From assembly GCA_022360275.1 (NCBI GenBank), contig JAKSDC010000067.1:1-15730 (forward strand): a stretch of 15,730 bases of DNA, given 5' to 3'. A program made the position numbers and the translations under genes. The notes below the pieces were generated by a model. The model saw nothing but the letters and a program-made list of their open reading frames with translations. It searched no databases and had not been told where the DNA came from. Positions 8,168 through 14,916 of this stretch are shown one piece after another (within the stretch, counting starts at the first letter, position 1; each line of letters starts with the position of its first letter). The DNA is from Chlorobiales bacterium. GTDB taxonomy: Bacteria; Bacteroidota; Chlorobiia; Chlorobiales; Chlorobiaceae.

Positions 8168-9595
8168 CTACCCATCAAGCGTCTGTTTCAGGATCTCATT
8201 CACAACCACAGGGTTCGCCTTGCCTTTCATCGCTTTCATGCACTGACCCACAAAAAAACCGAAAATCCTGGTTTTCCCACTCCTGTACTGATCCACCTGT
8301 CCGGGATTGGCCTCGAGAATGTCCTGAACCACTCTTTCAATCTCGGCTGTATCCGAAACCTGGGCCAGCCCTTCCTTTTCAACAATAGCTTTAGCATCGT
8401 CACCCGTCTCCAGCATACGCTCAAAAACCTGTTTGGCAATGGTATTACTGATCTTTCCGCCTGCAACCAAACCAATAAGTCCTCCAAGCCGTTCCGGTGA
8501 AACAGAAAACAGAGCAACAGGAATATTATTTTCCTTGAGAGTCCGCAACACCTCACCCATAACCCAGTTCGAAGCCGCCTTTGCGTCGCCACAGCAACGT
8601 ACAACCTCCTCGAAATAGTCGGCCACTTCCCGTTCGGCAGTCAGTACACCTGCGTCATAACCGGGAATGCCGAATTCCCGTACGAATCGCTCGGCACGGG
8701 CTTCAGGAAACTCCGGCAGCTCGATCTTCAGACTTTCGAGCATTGCATCGTCAATCTGAACAGGCACAAGGTCCGGGTCGGGAAAGTAGCGGTAGTCATG
8801 TGCGAACTCCTTGCCCCGCATGGAACGGGTCTCCTGCTTGTCAGCATCCCAGAGGCGGGTTTCCTGCACAATCTTCCCGCCGCTCTCCAGCACATCGATA
8901 TGGCGCTGCGCCTCATACTCGATAGCTTTCTCGACGCTCTTGAAAGAGTTCATGTTCTTGATCTCGGTTCTCGTACCATACTCTTCGGCGCCTTTCAAAC
9001 GCACGGAGACGTTGGCGTCACATCGCAGACTTCCCTCTTCCATGTTCCCGTCCGATATACCGAGGTATTTGACGATCTGGCGCAGCTTCTGAAGATAGGC
9101 GGAGGCTTCCCTTGCGGAACGAATATCGGGGTAACTCACTATTTCCAGCAGGGGAACGCCGCACCGGTTGACATCGATAAAGGTATCGTCCCCGATATCA
9201 TGAATGGATTTTCCGGCATCTTCCTCGACATGGATTCGAACAAGTCTGATGTCCCTCCGCCCTTCGTCGGTATCGACATGGACAGTTCCCTCGGAGCAGA
9301 CAGGCTCCTCGTACTGTGAAATCTGGTACCCCTTGGGAAGATCGGGATAGAAATAGTTTTTCCGGGCAAGGATCGATTGCCGGGCGATAGTGCAGTCAGT
9401 CGCAAGACCCAGCTTGACGGCATCCTCGATAACCCTTCGGTTCAACACAGGAAGAGCACCGGGAAGTGCAAGACATACCGGGCACACGTTGGTATTTGCA
9501 GGTTTTCCAAATTCGGTCGAGCAACCGCAAAAAGCCTTACTGTTTGTGCTTAACTGACAATGGACTTCAAGCCCAACCACTAATTCATAACGCAT
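8168..9595 (-). CDS. gatB: Aspartyl/glutamyl-tRNA amidotransferase subunit B
   Basis: GatB holds the misacylated tRNA and the kinase site of the GatCAB complex, which converts Glu-tRNA(Gln) and/or Asp-tRNA(Asn) to the amidated forms. Visible signatures are YELVVGLEVHCQL at the start, ARKNYFYPDLPKGYQISQYE, HVEEDAGKS, MEEGSLRCDANVSVR, GTRTEIKNMNSF and DYRYFPDPDLVPV, followed by the helical and YqeY-like tail ending VGQCMKAMKGKANP. Four cysteines (C23, C25, C38, C41) form the zinc site found in many GatB proteins. I start at the ATG at 9595 (475 residues), matching the family N-terminus; an in-frame ATG at 9613 adds six residues (MIFLQG). Neither has a well-spaced Shine-Dalgarno. gatA and gatC are not nearby. 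Confidence 0.96.
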   Translation of the reverse strand: MRYELVVGLEVHCQLSTNSKAFCGCSTEFGKPANTNVCPVCLALPGALPVLNRRVIEDAVKLGLATDCTIARQSILARKNYFYPDLPKGYQISQYEEPVCSEGTVHVDTDEGRRDIRLVRIHVEEDAGKSIHDIGDDTFIDVNRCGVPLLEIVSYPDIRSAREASAYLQKLRQIVKYLGISDGNMEEGSLRCDANVSVRLKGAEEYGTRTEIKNMNSFKSVEKAIEYEAQRHIDVLESGGKIVQETRLWDADKQETRSMRGKEFAHDYRYFPDPDLVPVQIDDAMLESLKIELPEFPEARAERFVREFGIPGYDAGVLTAEREVADYFEEVVRCCGDAKAASNWVMGEVLRTLKENNIPVALFSVSPERLGGLIGLVAGGKISNTIAKQVFERMLETGDDAKAIVEKEGLAQVSDTAEIERVVQDILEANPGQVDQYRSGKTRIFGFFVGQCMKAMKGKANPVVVNEILKQTLDG

Positions 9596-9677
9596 ACCCT
9601 GCAAAAAAATCATTGTTGGAAATTGTTAACAAGACAGACAAATCATGCCGGCAGCCCACAGCCGCCTTGCCAGCCAG

Positions 9678-10220
9678 CTATTCCTTATACTCCTTGAAAG
9701 AGAACTTCTGACCACCTACCGAAGCTTCGGCCATCAAACCGCTCTTGGGCAGTGCAAATATGGCGACACCGTCCGAGTACTCACTGTTTGTCGCAACACC
9801 TGCCGTCACGACAATCGCGCTGGCCTGAGCGTTTAACTCATAATTTCCCTTCTTGAAATCTTCAAGGTCGGACTGGGCGCGGAAAAAGATAATTTCTGCA
9901 AAAGCCTGACCGCCAAGCTGTGGTCCCACATTGACCTGAGTGATTGAAGAGCGCCCGATCAAACGCCCCTGCTCGTAAACATAACCATCACCCCGGGCAC
10001 CGCCCAGCAACAGAATACCGCCTTTGTACACATCAGGAAAAACCGCATAGCCATAGGCTTTGTCAAAAAAAACCTGCAGGCTGGGATCTGTTTTTTGAAA
10101 CAGACGGATGGTCTGCTGCGCATGCTCCTCTTTATGAGGGTTCCATCCTGCAAAAACCGGGGCAGCGGCCATGCCCATCAGTACCAGCAGCAATACAAGT
10201 ACATTCCTTCTCACGTTCAT
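9678..10220 (-). CDS. Secreted SYLF (Ysc84-type) lipid-binding domain protein
   Basis: A 180-residue protein with an N-terminal signal peptide: NVRRN, a hydrophobic run through residue 20, then PVFA before GW as a likely signal peptidase I site near residue 24. There is no lipobox cysteine, so it should be periplasmic or exported. The rest fits the SYLF domain: KAYGYAVFPDVYKGGILLLGGARGDGYVYEQG, then GPQLGGQAFAEIIFF and SAIVVTAGVATNSEYSDGVAIF. In yeast SH3YL1/Ysc84 this domain binds phosphoinositides and actin; bacterial roles are poorly known. Gaps are 82 bases from clpB upstream and 64-82 bases to gatB downstream, so it may have its own promoter. Family call is good; function is unknown. Confidence 0.88.
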   Translation of the reverse strand: MNVRRNVLVLLLVLMGMAAAPVFAGWNPHKEEHAQQTIRLFQKTDPSLQVFFDKAYGYAVFPDVYKGGILLLGGARGDGYVYEQGRLIGRSSITQVNVGPQLGGQAFAEIIFFRAQSDLEDFKKGNYELNAQASAIVVTAGVATNSEYSDGVAIFALPKSGLMAEASVGGQKFSFKEYKE

Positions 10221-10302
10221 AGTGTCACTGTTTTTAGTTGTTCAAAAAAGAAACCCCCGAAAACATCCAATGATACTTACTCCTGACCAATACGAAAGAA
10301 CC

Positions 10303-11622
10303 TCATTCGCTCGATAACTCTCTTTTCAGCGCCTCTCGCTCGATTTCAAGACGGCGAATTTCACGATTGACCTTATCGAGCTCTTCCGGGTCGCTGTCCA
10401 TTTCCAGGCGGAGCCTGGAGGAGGCTTCATCGATAAGGTCGATCGCCTTGTCGGGCAGGAACCGTTCGGATATGTAGCGGTCGGAAAGCTCTGCAGCAGC
10501 AATGATCGCCGAGTCCATGATACGGACACCGTGATGGATCTCGTACTTTTCCTTGAGACCCCGCAAAATGGAAATAGTATCCTCAACACTCGGCTGATCA
10601 ACCATAACCGTCTGGAAACGCCTTTCGAGAGCGGCATCCTTTTCTATATGCTTGCGATATTCATCAAGCGTCGTAGCCCCTATACAGCGGAGCTCGCCGC
10701 GTGCAAGCGCCGGTTTGAGAATGTTTGCTGCATCAACCGCGCCTTCGGCGGAACCGGCCCCGACAAGCAGATGCATTTCATCAATAAAAAGGATGATCTC
10801 GCCATTGGCATCCTGAACTTCCTTGATGACAGCTTTGAGACGGTCCTCGAATTCTCCGCGGAACTTCGCGCCCGCAACCAGCTGCGCAATATCGAGCGCG
10901 GCAATCTGCTTGCTCCTGAGATTTTCGGGAACATCACCTGCAACGATACGCTGGGCAATACCTTCAGCAATAGCTGTCTTGCCGACACCGGGATCTCCGA
11001 TCAGAACGGGGTTGTTTTTTGTTCTCCTGCTGAGGATCTGGAGCACTCTCCGGATTTCCTCGTCACGACCGATGACCGGATCGAGTTTTCCCTTACGCAC
11101 AAGATCGTTCAGGTTGCGTGAATACTTTTTCAGCGAGTTGTAGGTATCCTCGGCTGTCTGACTGGTCACACGTTGTGAACCGCGAATGCCCGCCACCACT
11201 TTCAGAATGGCATCCCGGGTCAGCCCTGCATCCCGCATAACGGTTGAAACCTTACCCCCGGCTTCGCTCATGGCAATAAAAAGATGCTCGGAACTGATAT
11301 ACTCGTCTTTGAGACTTTCCGCTTCCTTCAGAGCAAAGTCGAAAACCTTGCCAAGATCCTGCGAAATATACTGACCTGTTGCCGATGCTCCGGTAACTTT
11401 CGGAATACGATCGAGTTCACGGTCGAGTACAGCAAGCAGGTTGTCGATTTGCACCTCGATCTTCCGGGCTATCTGATACCCAATGTTTTCGCTGTCACTC
11501 AGCATGACATGAAGAAGATGCACCGGCTCAATCTGCTGGTGCTGCCTGCTTCCGGCAAACGTAGCTGCCGACTGCAGGGCCTCTTGTGCCTTAACGGTAA
11601 ATTTATTCGGATCAAACTGCAT
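10303..11622 (-). CDS. clpB: ClpB N-terminal half: N domain plus first AAA+ domain (split or truncated disaggregase)
   Basis: Only 439 residues, against about 860 for full ClpB. Present are the Clp_N repeats (FTVKAQEALQSAATFA, QIEPVHLLHVMLSD, DEYISSEHLFIAM), the linker, and AAA+ domain 1 with Walker A GDPGVGKT, Walker B ILFIDEMH, the pore segment AGAKFRGEFEDRLK, sensor 1 region GATTLDEYRK and arginine-finger ERRFQ. The chain ends in the first helix of the middle domain (NREIRRLEIEREALKRELSSE, then TGA at 10303). The whole second AAA+ domain is absent. Reading the next frames past the stop gives no ClpB-like continuation, and the following gene is unrelated, so this is not a simple frameshift. 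From memory, C. tepidum also has ClpB annotated as two separate proteins. It may need a partner encoded elsewhere. No CIRCE element is visible upstream. Confidence 0.93.
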   Translation of the reverse strand: MQFDPNKFTVKAQEALQSAATFAGSRQHQQIEPVHLLHVMLSDSENIGYQIARKIEVQIDNLLAVLDRELDRIPKVTGASATGQYISQDLGKVFDFALKEAESLKDEYISSEHLFIAMSEAGGKVSTVMRDAGLTRDAILKVVAGIRGSQRVTSQTAEDTYNSLKKYSRNLNDLVRKGKLDPVIGRDEEIRRVLQILSRRTKNNPVLIGDPGVGKTAIAEGIAQRIVAGDVPENLRSKQIAALDIAQLVAGAKFRGEFEDRLKAVIKEVQDANGEIILFIDEMHLLVGAGSAEGAVDAANILKPALARGELRCIGATTLDEYRKHIEKDAALERRFQTVMVDQPSVEDTISILRGLKEKYEIHHGVRIMDSAIIAAAELSDRYISERFLPDKAIDLIDEASSRLRLEMDSDPEELDKVNREIRRLEIEREALKRELSSE

Positions 11623-11683
11623 ATTGTTTCAGAGCTTTAATGATTATCTTTCAAAACATAACGAAACATCTTCTTTTCTGCCT
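11623..11683. promoter_or_regulatory. Divergent promoter region between clpB and the Rieske-GltS gene
   Basis: These 61 AT-rich bases separate the clpB ATG (minus) from the ATG at 11684 (plus). Both genes must start from here or from inside each other. On the minus strand GATAAT (11643-11648) lies 20 bases before the clpB ATG and could be a -10 box, but no good -35 box pairs with it. No CIRCE repeat (TTAGCACTC type) is present. Neither gene has a recognisable Shine-Dalgarno, so clpB may have a very short leader. The inference rests mainly on gene layout. Confidence 0.35.
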
Positions 11684-13324
11684 ATGTATAACAATGTTAA
11701 GACAAAAAAAGTTAAAGTCGCAACGTGGAGTGAGCTGGAAGAAAAAAAACCGGCTTATGCTGTTGTTGCCGATGTCGATCTTGCCATTATCCGTTACGGC
11801 GACGATGTTTCCGTCCTGTACGGAAGATGTCATCACCGCGGAGCGCTTATGGCCGACGGTCACGTCAGCGGAAAAAATCTGCTGTGCGGCGTACACGGAT
11901 GGGATTACCGTTATGATACCGGCATAAGCGAATATAACAATGATGAAGCCTTGCACAAGTTCTCGGCATGGATCGACCTGAAAGCCAATGCCGTTTATGT
12001 TGACGAAGCGGAAATCACCCAGTGGTCCCTGACAAATCCCCAACCCTGGAACCGCAATGTCTATCAGGGACTCTATGCGGACATTAAAGGAGGACCGGAA
12101 GAGCCCTTCAACCACTATATCCACTTCCTTGCCGCTACAAAACCCTCGGCATTCGATTCCCACGGTCCGGTTTCAGCCATGGGGGTACCGCTTACCGAGC
12201 TCCCGCGCTGGGAAGATATCCAGCTCCTCACCGCCCAGCTTGCCAAAACGCCGCTGCTCGATGAAGCCGCAGTAGGAACAAACCTTGTTGTCGGACCGAA
12301 CGCAAAAAAGCCCCTCGAACTCGGCATACCGATTCTTGTCAGTGACATGAGCTTCGGAGCACTCGGCAGGGAAACCAAAATAGCACTGTCCAGAGGCGCC
12401 GAGCTTGCCGGCACCGGCATATGCTCCGGCGAAGGAGGCATGCTCGAAGCCGAACGCAAAGAAAACTCCCGATACTTTTACGAGCTTGCCCCGGCAGAAT
12501 TCGGCTGGGATATAGAACAGGTCACCCGATGTCAGGCATTTCATTTCAAGGCAGGGCAGGCGGCAAAAACCGGAGCCGGAGGAATGCTGCCCGCCGACAA
12601 GGTCAGCCGCGAGATAGCCGAAGTCAGAGGCGTTGCACCGAACACCGATGCCGTATCCCCGTCACGGTTCCGCCGGCTCGTTACCCCCGAAGACTTTTCC
12701 AAGGTAGCGGAAGAAGTCCGCGCAGCAACGGGAGGCATACCTGTCGGATTTAAAATGTCCGCTCAACACATCGAAAACGATATTGATTTCGCCCTCGAAG
12801 TCGGAGTCGATTACCTCATACTCGACGGAAGAGGCGGGGGAACCGGAGCATCCCCGAATCTTCTCAAAAACAACATCGCTGTTCCCACAATCCCTGCTCT
12901 TGCCCGTGCAAGAAAACACCTCAATAAACGCAACGCCCGTCACGTTACGCTCATTATAACCGGCGGATTGCGCACCGAATCACATTTCATCAAGGCACTC
13001 GCCCTCGGTGCCGACGGCATCGCGATAGCCAACGCCGCCATACAGGCTGCGGGTTGCCTGGGAATGCGGGCATGCCACAACAACCACTGCCCGGTCGGCA
13101 TAGCCACGCAGGATAAAAAATTGCGGGAAAGAGTCGTCATTGATACCGCTGCACAACGGCTGCATAACTATCTGCGAAATTCGGTCAGCATGATGCAAGT
13201 CATGGCACGGGCCTGCGGCTACAATCACCTCGGGAAATTCAACCCGAACGATCTTGTGACTTGGCAAAAGGATATGGCGTCACTTGCGGGGATCAGATAC
13301 GGCGGCGTTTCCGGACAGGAATAG
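11684..13324 (+). CDS. Rieske [2Fe-2S] domain fused to glutamate synthase FMN/[3Fe-4S] domain
   Basis: A 546-residue two-part protein. Residues 10-100 form a Rieske domain with GRCHHRG (C49, H51) and LLCGVHGWDY (C68, H71), the C-x-H...C-x2-H ligands of a [2Fe-2S] cluster. Residues about 170-530 match the FMN-binding core of glutamate synthase: SDMSFGALG (from 220), SGEGGMLE, AKTGAGGMLPADKVS, DGRGGGTGASP (from 381) and cysteines C458, C464, C469 (C-x5-C-x4-C), the [3Fe-4S] ligands of GltB. The glutaminase domain and C-terminal beta-helix of GltB are missing, so it cannot take ammonia from glutamine alone. It is probably a redox enzyme with electrons passing Rieske-FeS-FMN; its substrate is unknown. 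I start at ATG 11684; an earlier TTG at 11624 would sit one base from clpB. Fusion is plain; function is inferred. Confidence 0.9.
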   Translation: MYNNVKTKKVKVATWSELEEKKPAYAVVADVDLAIIRYGDDVSVLYGRCHHRGALMADGHVSGKNLLCGVHGWDYRYDTGISEYNNDEALHKFSAWIDLKANAVYVDEAEITQWSLTNPQPWNRNVYQGLYADIKGGPEEPFNHYIHFLAATKPSAFDSHGPVSAMGVPLTELPRWEDIQLLTAQLAKTPLLDEAAVGTNLVVGPNAKKPLELGIPILVSDMSFGALGRETKIALSRGAELAGTGICSGEGGMLEAERKENSRYFYELAPAEFGWDIEQVTRCQAFHFKAGQAAKTGAGGMLPADKVSREIAEVRGVAPNTDAVSPSRFRRLVTPEDFSKVAEEVRAATGGIPVGFKMSAQHIENDIDFALEVGVDYLILDGRGGGTGASPNLLKNNIAVPTIPALARARKHLNKRNARHVTLIITGGLRTESHFIKALALGADGIAIANAAIQAAGCLGMRACHNNHCPVGIATQDKKLRERVVIDTAAQRLHNYLRNSVSMMQVMARACGYNHLGKFNPNDLVTWQKDMASLAGIRYGGVSGQE

Positions 13325-13333
13325 CCCGGCGCC

Positions 13334-13639
13334 TCAGGAGCCCGGGGGACTTTGCTTGTTGTTGGATTCCAGGGTGCCCCTCATATTGTTGGTAAAAGCA
13401 CTGATCACCGCAGAAATAATCTGACCGCTCGTATTCAGCAGTTTGCCGCCTTCAGACTGAAGCTTTTGCTGAATAGCGATCTGGTGCTTGAAATAGTTGA
13501 CGCTATGCTCGTCATAATCTTTACCGCTGACATACTCGTCAATTTCCTTTTCAAAATCAGGATTATTGACCAGTCTCATGGCAAGCTTTGCTTTTTCCAG
13601 GGGCTCAAAACCTTTCTTCTGCTGAGTCTGCTGCTCCAT
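13334..13639 (-). CDS. Small hypothetical protein, hydrophilic and helical
   Basis: I do not recognise a family. From the ATG at 13639 it has 101 residues, mostly polar and predicted helical: a Gln/Lys-rich start (MEQQTQQKKGFEPL), a helix with EKAKLAMRLVNNPDFEKEIDEYV, a second helix NYFKHQIAIQQKLQSEGGKLL, a mildly hydrophobic stretch ISAVISAF, and a polar end (NKQSPPGS). There is no signal peptide, cysteine or clear enzyme motif. A TTG at 13675 would add 12 residues but is a poor start. It converges on the Rieske-GltS gene with a 9-base gap. The coding look (charged amphipathic helices, high Lys/Glu) makes it likely real, possibly a small binding or regulatory protein. Confidence 0.6.
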   Translation of the reverse strand: MEQQTQQKKGFEPLEKAKLAMRLVNNPDFEKEIDEYVSGKDYDEHSVNYFKHQIAIQQKLQSEGGKLLNTSGQIISAVISAFTNNMRGTLESNNKQSPPGS

Positions 13640-13881
13640 AGGAAGTGTATTATTATCCGTTGATGGATGAAACAATAACCTACGCTCAATGTAAGAATCT
13701 TTACAAAATAATCCAGCAGAACAGAATCAGTCAGCAATCAACAATCAGAAAAAAAGTTGTTGATTCGTTGACTCATTTTCCACTTGCCTATCACCAACTG
13801 AAAACTGTAATCCAGCTAACCCAAATCATCACTCGTTGCTCATTGCTCAAAACTCAGGGCGGCCATGCATTATTTCAATAG
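13640..13881. other. Non-coding gap downstream of batB with a 9-bp inverted repeat
   Basis: This 242-base stretch has no convincing gene. A 78-codon plus-strand frame overlaps it but has a low-complexity composition and overlaps the start of the hypothetical gene. It is A+T-rich compared with its flanks and contains a perfect 9-bp inverted repeat, AATCAACAA (13736-13744) and TTGTTGATT (13757-13765), with a 12-base A-rich loop. Short recurrent words built from TCA, TTG and CTC follow (for example ACTCGTTGCTCATTGCTC near 13832). It should hold the end of the batAB transcript and the promoter of the small gene, but I cannot place either. Confidence 0.5.
13736..13765. repeat. 9-bp perfect inverted repeat, 12-base loop
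   Basis: The arms are AATCAACAA and TTGTTGATT and pair fully; the next flanking bases do not pair. There is no T-run directly after either arm, so it is not a standard intrinsic terminator on either strand. It could be a protein-binding site for the small gene that begins about 100 bases away, or an RNA hairpin at the batB 3' end. Function is unknown. Confidence 0.45.
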
Positions 13882-14916
13882 TCATTCACCGTTTCGGGCT
13901 TCTGAATTCTCAACAACTCCTGCCGCCAGCAGCAGAATAACGGACAGCAGCACAAAATACTGGTAGATCTCCTCCCGGTAGCGCGGCTCCCGCACCCATT
14001 GTGTATCCGATTCTATAGTTTGAAACCGCTCCAGGACATTTCCGGAAACCGTTTCGGACCCATGGCTATGCATAAAAATCCCTTTCGCGTTCTCGGCAAG
14101 CACCCGTAGCTCTTTCGGTCTGAAGGCTGTCAATATCGGATTTCCCTGCGGATCCATTTTGACCGACTCCAGCCCCGTTTCCTCATCCTGAAGCGGAATA
14201 ACTGCGGGCTTTTCCGCTCCCACCCCGATAACAATGAGCTGTATGTCCTTCTTTCTCAGATTCCCTGCCTCCCCTGAGAGCATTTCCCCATGGGTTTCTC
14301 CGTCGCTGCCAAGGACAACGATACGCACGCCGGGCACACCTTGCGCCCCGCTCCGAACCGAAAGCATCCTGTTTGCCAGATCGAGCGCCTTGCCCACATC
14401 CGTTCCCTGCGCCTCGACAAGATCCGGGGCCGCTATGTTAAGCATTGTCTCGAAAGCTTGCCTGTCGGTTGTGAGCGGACACAGCAGAACCGCAGAACCA
14501 GCGAAAACCACAAGCCCTCTCCTGCCCCTATCCATCCCCCTGCTTATCTGCAGTATTTCCCGCTTCACCCTCTCCAGCCTGTCCGGAGCAGCGTCGCGGG
14601 CAAGCATGCTGTTGGAAACATCGACCACATACACGATATCGAGCGCCTCGCGCCTGACCGGTTTTTCTCCCGAACAAAGCAGAGGACCGCACCAGGCAAA
14701 CAGCAGAAAACAAGCTGAAAAGAACTGCAGCATTCGAACAACAATTTCTCTGCGAAGCACCCACCTGCCAAGCAGACTCACAGCAAGCTTGTCGTCCGCC
14801 AGCGCCTTTCTTGCGCGAAACTTTCGCCAGGCCCCCCAACCGAGAATCGCCGCAAGCGGCAGAAGCAGCAACAGCACAGAAAGCCGTTCAGGATATGCAA
14901 AGCAGACAATATCCAT
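13882..14916 (-). CDS. batB: BatB-type von Willebrand factor A membrane protein (aerotolerance operon)
   Basis: A 344-residue membrane protein. Two helices lie at about residues 12-29 and 62-80 and one at 317-335, with a VWA domain between. The metal-binding MIDAS motif is complete: DVSNS (99-103), Thr in QGTDVG (about 172), and SDGE (204-207). This is the layout of BatB in the Bacteroides aerotolerance (bat) operons; known members affect growth under oxidative or envelope stress, and the VWA domain probably binds protein partners. The ATG directly follows the TGA of the preceding batA-like gene with no gap. Downstream there is no TPR protein (BatC) or BatD, unlike many bat operons. VWA call is secure; the bat name rests on arrangement. 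Confidence 0.87.
   Translation of the reverse strand: MDIVCFAYPERLSVLLLLLPLAAILGWGAWRKFRARKALADDKLAVSLLGRWVLRREIVVRMLQFFSACFLLFAWCGPLLCSGEKPVRREALDIVYVVDVSNSMLARDAAPDRLERVKREILQISRGMDRGRRGLVVFAGSAVLLCPLTTDRQAFETMLNIAAPDLVEAQGTDVGKALDLANRMLSVRSGAQGVPGVRIVVLGSDGETHGEMLSGEAGNLRKKDIQLIVIGVGAEKPAVIPLQDEETGLESVKMDPQGNPILTAFRPKELRVLAENAKGIFMHSHGSETVSGNVLERFQTIESDTQWVREPRYREEIYQYFVLLSVILLLAAGVVENSEARNGE

Noticed and set aside
10221..10302. Frameshifted continuation of ClpB after its stop
   Set aside because: The next frame reads YRANEVLSYWSG and ends soon after; it does not resemble the ClpB middle domain.
11624..11683. 20-residue N-terminal extension of the Rieske-GltS protein from a TTG codon
   Set aside because: The TTG is one base from the clpB start and would leave no room for promoters; the ATG at 11684 begins just before the Rieske fold.
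13325..13346. GC-rich CCCGG/CCGGG stem between the converging genes as a terminator
   Set aside because: The stem is only 5 bp with a 12-base loop and no T-run follows on either strand; CCCGGG is also self-palindromic.
13645..13881. Plus-strand open frame of 78 codons downstream of batB
   Set aside because: It overlaps the start of the small minus-strand gene, has a repeat-like composition and no recognisable domain or ribosome site.
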